Shown here: positions 1 through 6,425 of the stretch, piece by piece | Numbering within the stretch: the stretch's first letter is position 1 | Layout: every line of letters starts with the position of its first letter | Origin: Sphingomonadales bacterium | Lineage (GTDB): Bacteria > Pseudomonadota > Alphaproteobacteria > Sphingomonadales > Sphingomonadaceae | Length of the DNA: 7,409 bases | Direction of reading: 5' to 3' | NCBI GenBank assembly: GCA_020200935.1 | Contig: JAIVHR010000192.1 | Span: 1 to 7,409, forward strand | Position numbers and translations under genes: made by a program | The notes under the pieces: model-generated | Told to the model about the DNA's origin: nothing | The model's input: only the letters and a program-made list of their open reading frames with translations | Databases searched by the model: none

Positions 1-150
1 CGCCGGGTCAGCTTCCAATACGGGCAGGCGATGTCACGGGGCGGTGTCCATATGGTGCCCGCGGGGCTGAGCGTGACGGTCCCCGACGATGCCGAGACCG
101 AAACCGAATGCCAGATCATCCGCAGCGACGGAAGTCTCGTCGATGCCTGA
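1..150 (+). CDS. 3' end of an unrecognised gene (partial)
   Basis: An open frame enters from the left edge and stops at TGA 148-150, giving the last 49 residues (beginning RRVSFQYGQAM, ending SDGSLVDA). I do not recognise the family, and it does not resemble the C-terminus of NuoF, the usual gene before nuoG. It has one visible cysteine (in TECQII) and an acidic stretch (PDDAETETE). Its stop lies inside the start region of the next gene (ATG at 143), an 8-nt overlap that implies co-transcription and probably translational coupling. It is called coding because it is open from the edge and because of this tight overlap. The reading frame could still be incidental, since only 150 nt are visible. 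Confidence 0.55.
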   Translation, partial: RRVSFQYGQAMSRGGVHMVPAGLSVTVPDDAETETECQIIRSDGSLVDA

Positions 151-928
151 CGTTATGATCCGGCTCGCGATATTGCCCGCCATTCTGGGCGCCGCCCTGC
201 TGCTCGCGGCAGGTCCCGCAGCCGCGCAGGGACGCTTCCAGGTCGACCCGCAATCCCGATTCCTCCACCAGCTCGATCACGACCATCCCCGAACCGTCCT
301 TCTCGCTTTCGCCGAATGTCTGGTCGAGGAAGAGCCGGAGGATGTGCTCGAGCTGTTGGAATGGGAGTCGCTATCCGAACCGGCGGCCGAGCTGATCGCC
401 GATCTCGTCGATTCGGGAAGCTATTCGGATTGCCTCACCTATAGCCGGCAGCCGGCGAGACAGATGACGATGTCCGAGCGCGCTTTCCGCGGCGCGCTGT
501 CCGAAGTGCTCTATTATCGGGCACATCCTTCAGGGATTTCCCCGGCGCTGACATCGCTCGAGCCGGCCGATATTTCGCAGCAGGATTTCGTCGATCGCAT
601 CGCCGGGGCGGCCAGCTCGACCGAGGAATCGCTCGTCCTGTTCGGACATTGCGTGGTCCGGCATGCGCCCGAGCCGGCCGATAACCTGCTGCGCACCGAT
701 ATCGACAGCGAGGCGGAAGCCCAGGCGGTTGAGCAGCTCGCGCCCCATTTCGGCGGCTGCCTGTGGGAGGGACAGAGCATCCAGTTGAACATCGAGAATC
801 TGCGGGCAATCATAGCGCAGTCGACATATCTGATCGCCAACGATATCGAACAGCGCCGCGCGCCGCCTTCGGAGCGCTTTTCCGACAGCCGCAATTCAAA
901 CGGCCGACCTCCGGAGAGTCGCAGCTAA
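143..928 (+). CDS. Exported hypothetical protein with internal duplication, upstream of nuoG
   Basis: This encodes a 261-residue protein of unknown function. ATG 143 is preferred because GGAAG (130-134) lies 8 nt upstream; an in-frame start at 89 would add 18 residues in front of the signal peptide, and ATG 155 has no ribosome binding site. Residues 5-29 form a signal peptide (hydrophobic core LAILPAILGAALLLAAG, likely cleavage near AAAQ), so the product is probably periplasmic. The mature part looks like two related halves, about 50-125 and 161-232. Each has a CxV-like segment followed by a Pro-Glu or Pro-Glu-Asp turn and Leu-Leu, then a second Cys-Leu: C59/C97 and C170/C206, spacings 38 and 36. 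This suggests two similar helical domains, each perhaps with a disulfide. The C-terminal tail (about 235-261) is polar and likely disordered. It overlaps the preceding gene by 8 nt and nuoG by 1 nt (TAATG), so it is part of the nuo transcript. A link to complex I is inferred from position only. Confidence 0.8.
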   Translation: MPDVMIRLAILPAILGAALLLAAGPAAAQGRFQVDPQSRFLHQLDHDHPRTVLLAFAECLVEEEPEDVLELLEWESLSEPAAELIADLVDSGSYSDCLTYSRQPARQMTMSERAFRGALSEVLYYRAHPSGISPALTSLEPADISQQDFVDRIAGAASSTEESLVLFGHCVVRHAPEPADNLLRTDIDSEAEAQAVEQLAPHFGGCLWEGQSIQLNIENLRAIIAQSTYLIANDIEQRRAPPSERFSDSRNSNGRPPESRS

Positions 929-2943
929 TGCCCAAAGTCACCGTTGACGGCGAAGAGATCGAGGTTCCCGACGGCGCAACCGTGCTCCAGGCCTGCGAGC
1001 TCGCCGGCAAGGAAATCCCGCGCTTCTGCTATCACGAGCGGCTGACGATCGCCGGCAATTGCCGGATGTGTCTGGTCGAGGTGAAGCCCGGGCCGCCCAA
1101 GCCGCAGGCGAGCTGCGCGCTGCCCGCCGCCGAGGGGCAGGAGATCTTCACCACCACCGAGATGGTCAAGACCGCGCGCGAGGGGGTGATGGAGTTCCTG
1201 CTCATCAACCACCCGCTCGATTGCCCGATCTGCGACCAGGGCGGCGAATGCGACCTGCAGGATCAGTCGATCGCCTATGGCAAGGGCCACACCCGCTACG
1301 AGATGAACAAGCGCGCGGTGACCGACAAATATATGGGCCCGGTGATCAAGACGATCATGACGCGCTGCATCCATTGCACCCGCTGCATCCGCTTCGCCGA
1401 GGAGATTGCCGGGGTCGAGGAGATCGGTGCGGTCGGGCGCGGCGAGAATATGGAGATCACGACCTATCTCGAACATGCCGCCAGATCGGAGCTTTCGGGC
1501 AATGTCGTCGATCTGTGCCCGGTCGGCGCGCTGACCAGCCGCCCCTACGCCTTCGAGGCGCGGCCCTGGGAGCTCCGCAAGACGCCGGCGATCGACGTGA
1601 TGGACGCGGTCGGCACCAATATCCGCCTCGACAGCCGTGGCCGCCAGGTGCTGCGCGCGCTGCCGCGCGTCAATGACGAGGTCAACGAGGAATGGGCCTC
1701 GGACAAGACCCGCCACGCCGTTGACGGGCTGGTCCGCAACCGGCTGGACAAGCCCTTTGTGCGCCGGGACGGCAAGCTCCGGCCGGCGCGCTGGGACGAG
1801 GCTTTCGCGGCGATCGCGGCGGCGGCGGAAAAGGCCGGCGAGAAGATCGCGGCGATCCATGGCGATCTGGTCGATGTCGAGACGCTCTATGCCGCGCAGA
1901 AGCTGCTCGAAGGGCAGGGGTCGCGGTTGCTCGAAGGCCGCCAGACCGGCCTCGCCTATGACGCTTCGAGCCTGTCTGCGGTCAATTTCAACACGACGAT
2001 CCACGATCTCGAAGAAGCCGACGCGATCCTGCTGATCGGCACCAATCCGCGCTGGGAAGCTCCGCTGGTCAACACGCGGATCCGCAAGGCGGTGTTGCGC
2101 GGCGCGAAGGTCTTCGGAATCGGCCCCGAGATCGATCTCAGCTATCCGGTCGAATGGCTCGGCAATGATGCGACGCTGGTGGCGGACTTGCCGAAAGCCG
2201 TCACCGAGGCGTTCGGAAAGGCCGAACGCCCGGCGGTGATCGTCGGCGGCGGGGGGCTCGCGGTCGACGGGGTGCAGGCCGCTTCGCTGGCGCTGGTCGA
2301 CACGCTCGGCCTGATCAAGCAAGGCTGGAACGGATATAACGTCCTGCATTTCTCGGCGAGCCGGATGGGCGGGCTGATGCTCGGCTGGGCGCAGCCCGGC
2401 GGCATCGCCGATATCGCCGCGGCGCGGCCCGAATTGCTGTTGCTGCTCGGCGCCGACGATGTCGATCTTGCGAAATTCGATGGCGCGTTCAAACTCTATA
2501 TCGGCCATCACGGCGAGGCCGGCGCGGCCGCCGCCGACGTCGTCCTGCCCGGCGCCGCCTATAGCGAGAAGCACGGCAGCTACGTCAATCTCGAAGGCCG
2601 CGTGCAGCGCGGCGAACGTGCCGTCTTCGCGCCCGGCGATGCGCGCGAGGACTGGTCGATCCTGCGCGCTTTGTCCGACGTGCTCGGCAAGCCCTTGCCC
2701 TTCGACAGCTTCGGCGAATTGCGCGCGCGGCTCGGCGAGGATTTCCCGGCGCTGGGGCAGGAGGGACTGGTGCAATTCGACTGGTCGCCGCCCGCACTCG
2801 ATGCCGGCAAGCCTGCGGGCGAATTCACTTATCCGATCGCCGATTTCTACCTGACCAACGCCATCTGCCGCTCGAGTGAAACGATGCAGCGCTGCTCTGC
2901 CGAGCTGATCCACGGCGTCGATTTTCAGGAGGCCGCGGAATGA
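928..2943 (+). CDS. nuoG: NADH-quinone oxidoreductase subunit G (NuoG, 671 aa)
   Basis: This is the large iron-sulfur subunit of the complex I peripheral arm; it passes electrons from NuoE/F towards NuoI. An N-terminal 2Fe-2S ferredoxin domain holds the N1b ligands C34, C45, C48 and C63. Next comes the N5 motif with a histidine ligand (H95, C99, C102, C108) and the N4 motif (C147, C150, C153, C197). From about residue 217 it is the catalytically inert molybdopterin-oxidoreductase-like domain. The extra CxxCxxxC motif for cluster N7, found in E. coli and Thermus, is absent, as is normal in alphaproteobacteria. The length is typical of the family. The start at 928 has GGAGAG at 913-918 and overlaps the upstream stop by 1 nt; a longer in-frame extension back to 763 lies inside the upstream gene and adds nothing conserved. 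The stop TGA 2941-2943 sits in TGATGACCG, which looks like an old stop/start junction with nuoH now split by repeats. Confidence 0.98.
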   Translation: MPKVTVDGEEIEVPDGATVLQACELAGKEIPRFCYHERLTIAGNCRMCLVEVKPGPPKPQASCALPAAEGQEIFTTTEMVKTAREGVMEFLLINHPLDCPICDQGGECDLQDQSIAYGKGHTRYEMNKRAVTDKYMGPVIKTIMTRCIHCTRCIRFAEEIAGVEEIGAVGRGENMEITTYLEHAARSELSGNVVDLCPVGALTSRPYAFEARPWELRKTPAIDVMDAVGTNIRLDSRGRQVLRALPRVNDEVNEEWASDKTRHAVDGLVRNRLDKPFVRRDGKLRPARWDEAFAAIAAAAEKAGEKIAAIHGDLVDVETLYAAQKLLEGQGSRLLEGRQTGLAYDASSLSAVNFNTTIHDLEEADAILLIGTNPRWEAPLVNTRIRKAVLRGAKVFGIGPEIDLSYPVEWLGNDATLVADLPKAVTEAFGKAERPAVIVGGGGLAVDGVQAASLALVDTLGLIKQGWNGYNVLHFSASRMGGLMLGWAQPGGIADIAAARPELLLLLGADDVDLAKFDGAFKLYIGHHGEAGAAAADVVLPGAAYSEKHGSYVNLEGRVQRGERAVFAPGDAREDWSILRALSDVLGKPLPFDSFGELRARLGEDFPALGQEGLVQFDWSPPALDAGKPAGEFTYPIADFYLTNAICRSSETMQRCSAELIHGVDFQEAAE

Positions 2944-2961
2944 TGACCGTGCATCATAATC

Positions 2962-3048
2962 CCGTTCGCCCTGAGCCTGTCGAAGGGCTGTCCTTCTTCA
3001 ACGACGGAAGAATGAAGGGCAGGGCTTCGACAAGCTCAGCCCGAACGG
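2962..3048. repeat. Long inverted repeat (GAGCCTGTCGAAG family) between nuoG and nuoH
   Basis: Arms at 2962-2999 and 3010-3048 are imperfect reverse complements across about 38 nt, separated by a 10-nt loop. The left arm carries CTGAGCCTGTCGAAG and the right arm CTTCGACAAGCTCAG; both ends read CCGTTCG/CGAACGG. The DNA or RNA could form one long hairpin. I recognise this as a dispersed intergenic repeat common in sphingomonads and other proteobacteria. No transposase is present, so any mobility would be in trans. It is not a typical rho-independent terminator because no T-run follows, and nuoH must be transcribed through it. Confidence 0.85.
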
Positions 3049-3085
3049 TGCGGGGAGGCGGCGGAGTGACCCTTTCGATAGTATC

Positions 3086-3185
3086 TCGTCATTCCGGTGA
3101 AAGCCGGAATCTCGTGCCGCAGACGTCCTGCCGATCGGATGGAGATCCCGGCTTCCGCTGGGGTGACGGTTCGGGGGAGCCGTCA
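3086..3185 (+). repeat. Hairpin repeat element copy 1, ending at the nuoH start codon
   Basis: This is a 100-nt element opening with TCGTCATTCC and closing with GGGAGCCGTCA, whose final A is the first base of nuoH ATG. The left hairpin is ATTCCGGT/GCCGGAAT (3091-3110, one G-T pair). The right hairpin is CCCGGC/GCTGGG (3147-3162, one G-T pair). It is followed by a third hairpin holding the ribosome binding site (3164-3185). It is the most diverged of three copies; the others end at nuoJ and nuoL. Confidence 0.85.
3164..3185 (+). promoter_or_regulatory. Hairpin presenting the nuoH ribosome binding site
   Basis: TGACGGTT (3164-3171) can pair with AGCCGTCA (3178-3185), an 8-bp stem with one G-U pair, leaving a 6-nt loop CGGGGG (3172-3177). 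The Shine-Dalgarno-like GGGGGAG spans the loop and the first stem bases, about 5 nt before ATG 3185. The A of the start codon is the closing base of the stem. Base pairing and position are visible; a regulatory effect on nuoH translation is inference. Confidence 0.5.
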
Positions 3186-4246
3186 TGACCGAATTCTTCC
3201 AGGGCTTTCTCGGCTACGGGTTGGGCTGGTTCGTCGCCACCTCGATCCTGATCCTGATGATCGCGCTGCCGCTGATGCTGGCGATTGCGATGATCATCTA
3301 TGCCGACCGCAAGATCTGGGCGGCGATCGCGCTGAGGCGCGGGCCCAATGTCGTCGGGCCGTTCGGGCTGCTCCAGAGTTTTGCCGACGGTCTCAAGGTT
3401 TTCCTCAAGGAAACCATCATCCCGACCAGCGCCAACAAGGGGCTGTTCCTGATCGCCCCGATCATCACCTTTACCGTCGCATTGATCGCCTGGGCGGTGA
3501 TTCCGTTCGGGCCGGATATGGTGCTCGCCAACATCAATATCGGGTTGCTCTACATTCTCGCCGCCTCCTCGCTCGGCGTCTACGGCGTCGTCATCGCCGG
3601 CTGGGCGTCGAACTCGAAATACCCGTTTTACAGTGCTTTGCGCGCGGCTGCTCAGATGGTGTCTTATGAAGTGTCGATCGGCTTCGTGCTGCTCGCGGTC
3701 GTCATGTATGCCGGCACCTTCAACCTGTCCGGCATCATCGCCGCCCAGCAGGGCCATGTCTTCGGCTTCGTCAATGCCTTCGGCTTCAATCCGCTGATCT
3801 TCCCGATGGCGGTGGTGTTCCTGATCTCGACGATGGCCGAGACGGCGCGCGCGCCCTTCGACCTGACCGAGGCCGAGAGCGAGCTCGTCGCCGGCTACCA
3901 GACCGAATATTCCTCGATGAGCTTTGCGCTCTTCTGGCTCGGCGAATATGGCAATGTGCTGTTGATGTGCGCGCTCAACGCGGTGCTGTTCTGGGGCGGC
4001 TGGCTGCCGCCGATCGACTGGGCGCCGCTCTACGGCTTCCTGTTCACCCCCGAGCTGACCGGATTGTTCTGGCTGTTCACGAAGATCCTCCTGTTCTTCT
4101 TCATCTTCAGCTGGGTCAAGGCGACCGTGCCGCGCTACCGCTACGACCAGCTGATGCGCCTCGGCTGGAAGGTGTTCCTGCCGCTGTCGCTGGGTTTCGT
4201 CGTGCTGATCTCGGGCTATCTGATGATCGTGAGGGTCGGACTGTGA
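3185..4246 (+). CDS. nuoH: NADH-quinone oxidoreductase subunit H (NuoH, 353 aa)
   Basis: This is the membrane subunit (ND1 homologue) that forms the quinone chamber with NuoB/D and starts the proton path. About eight transmembrane helices are visible, the first at roughly residues 15-38. Two signature regions are intact: [17 protein letters not shown] (39-55), running into [21 protein letters not shown], and the acidic quinone-site loop with E219, R222, P224, F225, D226, E229, E231, E233 and E241 ([20 protein letters not shown]). The length is normal. The start MTEFFQ at 3185 has GGGGGAG just upstream, supplied by the flanking repeat rather than by the end of nuoG. The stop TGA 4244-4246 overlaps the GTG start of the next gene, so the downstream small gene is probably translationally coupled to nuoH. 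Confidence 0.98.
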   Translation: MTEFFQGFLGYGLGWFVATSILILMIALPLMLAIAMIIYADRKIWAAIALRRGPNVVGPFGLLQSFADGLKVFLKETIIPTSANKGLFLIAPIITFTVALIAWAVIPFGPDMVLANINIGLLYILAASSLGVYGVVIAGWASNSKYPFYSALRAAAQMVSYEVSIGFVLLAVVMYAGTFNLSGIIAAQQGHVFGFVNAFGFNPLIFPMAVVFLISTMAETARAPFDLTEAESELVAGYQTEYSSMSFALFWLGEYGNVLLMCALNAVLFWGGWLPPIDWAPLYGFLFTPELTGLFWLFTKILLFFFIFSWVKATVPRYRYDQLMRLGWKVFLPLSLGFVVLISGYLMIVRVGL

Positions 4247-4665
4247 TCGAAATGGTGCTTCTTGCCATGCTGCAGGCGACCTCCGCCGATCGCATCGCCT
4301 TCGTCTGCCAGGACGATAAGGGGGAGGCTTTCTCGATCGATGTGCCGGCGGTGATCGAGGAGGGCGAGCGGCCCGATCCCGCCGATTATTCGGTCGAATC
4401 GCTCGATGTCGATGGCGCGCCCGACGAGGTGTTCGATAATCTCCCCGAGGATCTCGAACTCAACTGGCGGCCGGCTGACGAACCGCAGGTGCGGCTCGAA
4501 ATCGACGGCTATGACGTGATCGGCCACACCGCCGCCTATCGCCTGTACAAGCAATCGCCGCCGGGCGAGGCGATCAGCTGGTCCTCCTACTCGAGTGGCC
4601 AGTGCCTCGGACGCCGGATCGCCGGTGATACGGCTGACGCCCGGCAAGGAGGAAACGACCAATGA
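4243..4665 (+). CDS. Small hypothetical protein between nuoH and nuoI (140 aa)
   Basis: I do not recognise the family. The chosen start is GTG 4243, overlapping the nuoH stop by 4 nt (GTGA), with GAGGG at 4231-4235 seven nt upstream; ATG 4252 is an alternative. The N-terminus ([17 protein letters not shown]) is hydrophobic but short and without an initial positive charge, so export is possible but uncertain. The rest is strongly acidic ([18 protein letters not shown]), with two cysteines, C22 and C121, that could form one disulfide if the protein is periplasmic. The C-terminus is polar. The stop overlaps the next ATG (ATGA at 4662-4665). Tight coupling on both sides shows that it belongs to the nuo transcript; a role in complex I assembly or stability is speculation from position alone. 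Confidence 0.75.
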   Translation: MIEMVLLAMLQATSADRIAFVCQDDKGEAFSIDVPAVIEEGERPDPADYSVESLDVDGAPDEVFDNLPEDLELNWRPADEPQVRLEIDGYDVIGHTAAYRLYKQSPPGEAISWSSYSSGQCLGRRIAGDTADARQGGNDQ

Positions 4666-5162
4666 CCATCGCCCGGAAGAGCAGGAATTCCGTAGCCCCC
4701 GTCATCGGGCTGTTGCTGGCGTCCGCGCCGATGTCGGCTTTTGGCAAGACTTATGATTGTGCCCTCGACGGCCCCTACGCGGTCGGTCTCGCCGACGGAG
4801 AAGTGACGGGAGCGCCGATTCAGATCGGCGGTGACGCCCCCGGGAACAGCTGGACCTTCGCGCTTGAGCTTACCGACGAGGAGGGCCAGATAGAATGGCC
4901 CGACAGCCCGATGCAGCTCAATGGCGAAGGGCCTCTCATTCCCACCGGCGAGAATGCTTCCGCTTTTTTCCTGGTGGCGCGCGGCCCGTGCCTGTTCACC
5001 GAATTGCACTGCGGAAGCCTGGTTCACGTCGCCGAGCAAGATGATGGAACTGCCCTCATCCAGATCCATCCTATCGCCCTCTCGGCGATGCAGGATGGCA
5101 GCCGCCAGCCCTTTGCCGTTCTTCTTGAAGGTCGCTGTCTGCCGGAAGGCGAGGATTCATGA
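4662..5162 (+). CDS. Exported hypothetical protein between nuoH and nuoI (166 aa)
   Basis: The family is not recognised. A strong ribosome binding site AAGGAGG (4646-4652) lies 9 nt before ATG 4662, inside the end of the preceding gene. Residues 1-28 look like a signal peptide: basic MTIARKSR, hydrophobic [10 protein letters not shown], likely cleavage after AFG. The mature part is probably a small beta-rich periplasmic protein, with alternating hydrophobic strands such as [15 protein letters not shown] and [10 protein letters not shown], and four cysteines (C33, C110, C117, C159), enough for two disulfides. No CxxC redox motif or lipobox is seen. The stop TGA 5160-5162 overlaps the nuoI ATG at 5159 (ATGA), so both ends are coupled to neighbours. 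With the preceding gene it forms a two-gene cassette inserted between nuoH and nuoI without breaking the overlaps. Confidence 0.82.
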   Translation: MTIARKSRNSVAPVIGLLLASAPMSAFGKTYDCALDGPYAVGLADGEVTGAPIQIGGDAPGNSWTFALELTDEEGQIEWPDSPMQLNGEGPLIPTGENASAFFLVARGPCLFTELHCGSLVHVAEQDDGTALIQIHPIALSAMQDGSRQPFAVLLEGRCLPEGEDS

Positions 5163-5644
5163 ATATCGCCCATCTCATCAAGAGCTTTACCCTCTGGGAG
5201 ATCGTCAAGGCGCATGTTCTGACCTTGAAATATTTCTTCAAGCCCAAGGCGACGATCAACTATCCCTTCGAGAAGGGCCCGCTCTCGCCCCGTTTCCGCG
5301 GCGAGCATGCGCTGCGCCGCTATGCCAACGGCGAGGAGCGCTGCATCGCCTGCAAGCTTTGTGAGGCGGTCTGCCCGGCGCTCGCCATCACCATCGAGTC
5401 CGAGCCGCGCGACGACGGCAGCCGCCGCACCACGCGCTACGATATCGACATGGTCAAATGCATCTATTGCGGGCTCTGCCAGGAGGCCTGCCCGGTCGAT
5501 GCGATCGTCGAGGGGCCGAATTTCGAATATGCCACCGAGACCCGCGAGGAGCTGCTCTACGACAAGGACAAATTGCTCGCCAACGGCGACAAATGGGAGC
5601 GCGCCATCGCCGCGAACCTTGCCGCCGATGCGCCCTATCGCTAA
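5159..5644 (+). CDS. nuoI: NADH-quinone oxidoreductase subunit I (NuoI, 161 aa)
   Basis: This is the ferredoxin-like subunit that carries clusters N6a and N6b and hands electrons to N2 in NuoB near the membrane. Two CxxCxxCxxxCP motifs are complete: C62, C65, C68, C72 and C101, C104, C107, C111. The N-terminal amphipathic segment (residues 1-30, ending [18 protein letters not shown]) and the [18 protein letters not shown] lead into the first cluster are typical of the family, as is the length. ATG 5159 overlaps the preceding stop; GGAAGG (5144-5149) lies 9 nt upstream and GAGG (5151-5154) 4 nt upstream. The gene ends with TAA and is followed by a 161-nt gap with a repeat, in contrast to the overlapping junction at its 5' side. 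Confidence 0.98.
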   Translation: MNIAHLIKSFTLWEIVKAHVLTLKYFFKPKATINYPFEKGPLSPRFRGEHALRRYANGEERCIACKLCEAVCPALAITIESEPRDDGSRRTTRYDIDMVKCIYCGLCQEACPVDAIVEGPNFEYATETREELLYDKDKLLANGDKWERAIAANLAADAPYR

Positions 5645-5699
5645 GCGCCGCGACATTCGAACAGGGACCCGATTCTGACCGTGAATTTTTCACAGATTC

Positions 5700-5806
5700 T
5701 CGTCATTCCAGCGCAGGCTGGAATCTATCCCAGAGAGCGATCTGGCACTCCGATAGGCGGGATAGACCCCAGCCTTCGCTGGGGTGACGGCTTTGGGGAG
5801 CCGTCA
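5700..5806 (+). repeat. Hairpin repeat element copy 2, ending at the nuoJ start codon
   Basis: This is a 107-nt element. The left hairpin is ATTCCAGC/GCTGGAAT (5705-5724) and the right hairpin CCCCAGC/GCTGGGG (5767-5784). CTATCCC (5725-5731) and GGGATAG (5759-5765) are also inverted. The two 31-nt outer arms are therefore reverse-complementary overall, with a diverged centre, and a ribosome-binding-site hairpin follows without a gap. It is closely related at both ends to copy 3 (6757-6863), which has the same length. It fills most of the nuoI-nuoJ gap; the remaining 5645-5699 shows no gene. Confidence 0.9.
5785..5806 (+). promoter_or_regulatory. Hairpin presenting the nuoJ ribosome binding site
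   Basis: TGACGGCT (5785-5792) and AGCCGTCA (5799-5806) make a perfect 8-bp stem around the loop TTGGGG (5793-5798). GGGGAG (5795-5800) is the only Shine-Dalgarno candidate for ATG 5806, and the stem ends on the A of ATG. The preceding hairpin (5767-5784) abuts it with no spacer, so the two could stack. Function is inferred. Confidence 0.5.
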
Positions 5807-6420
5807 TGACCGTCCAGGCCTTCGCCTTCTATCTCTTCGCGAGCATCGTCGTCGCCTCGGGCGCGCTGACGATCCTGTCGCGCAATCCGGTGCATTCGGT
5901 GCTGTGGCTGATCCTCGCCTTCTTCAATGCGGCGGGGCTGATGCTGCTGGTCGGCGCCGAATTCATCGCGATGCTGCTGGTCATCGTCTATGTCGGCGCG
6001 GTCGCGGTTTTGTTCCTGTTCGTGGTCATGATGCTCGACATCGATTTCGCGCAGCTGCGCGCGGGGGTCAGCCGCTATCTGCCATTCGGGCTGCTCGTCG
6101 CGCTGATCCTGCTCGCCGAGATCGTGCTGGCGATCGGCGTCTGGAGCTTCGCCGATGTCGGGCTCGAGCTGCGGATGGGCGTGATCGACCCCGAGATCCC
6201 CAATATCGAGGCGGTCGGCCGGGCGATCTACGGCCGCTATCTGCTGGTTTTCGAAGGCGCCGGGTTGCTGCTGCTCGTCGCGATGGTCGGCGCCATCGTG
6301 CTGACCCATCGCGAGCGTTCGGGCCTCCGCCCGCAGAACATCTCCGACCAGGTCAAGCGCCGCCCAGACGAGGCGACGCGCAATACCCGGCCGGGCGTGG
6401 GTGAGGGGATCGAGCTGTGA
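5806..6420 (+). CDS. nuoJ: NADH-quinone oxidoreductase subunit J (NuoJ, 204 aa)
   Basis: This is the membrane-arm subunit (ND6 homologue) packed between NuoH and the pump subunits; it helps transmit the conformational or electrostatic signal from quinone reduction. About five transmembrane helices are seen. Family hallmarks are RNPVHSVLWLILAFFNAAG (26-44) and the TM3 segment AEFIAMLLVIVYVGAVAVLF (51-70), followed by LFVVMML, which contains the tyrosine-valine-glycine-alanine stretch where the helix bulge occurs. The C-terminal tail (HRERSGLRPQNISDQVKRRP onward) is a polar extension usual in alphaproteobacteria. The start MTVQAF at 5806 relies on the GGGGAG brought by the adjoining repeat. It ends TGA 6418-6420, a few bases before the place where nuoK should start. 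Confidence 0.97.
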   Translation: MTVQAFAFYLFASIVVASGALTILSRNPVHSVLWLILAFFNAAGLMLLVGAEFIAMLLVIVYVGAVAVLFLFVVMMLDIDFAQLRAGVSRYLPFGLLVALILLAEIVLAIGVWSFADVGLELRMGVIDPEIPNIEAVGRAIYGRYLLVFEGAGLLLLVAMVGAIVLTHRERSGLRPQNISDQVKRRPDEATRNTRPGVGEGIEL

Positions 6421-6425
6421 GGGGA

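Noticed and set aside
763..927. Upstream extension of nuoG by 55 codons
   Set aside because: It overlaps the real upstream gene, lacks conservation features, and ATG 928 has a good ribosome binding site and the canonical ferredoxin-domain start.
925..2913. Long antisense open frame (662 codons) opposite nuoG
   Set aside because: Mirror frame of a GC-rich coding gene; the composition is low-information (Arg/Asp/Ala-rich) and the sense strand is unambiguous NuoG with all cluster ligands.
928..2943. Missing N7 cluster ligands in NuoG as a defect
   Set aside because: The N7 motif is restricted to some bacteria such as E. coli and Thermus; its absence is normal in alphaproteobacterial and mitochondrial homologues.
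2962..3048. Rho-independent terminator after nuoG
   Set aside because: The stem is strong but no U-tract follows, and downstream nuoH-nuoL need read-through; it fits a dispersed inverted repeat better.
2940..3188. Open frame of 82 codons between nuoG and nuoH
   Set aside because: Its translation (RPEPVEG, ASTSSART, RHSGESRNL) is the well-known spurious product of the two hairpin repeats; there is no domain.
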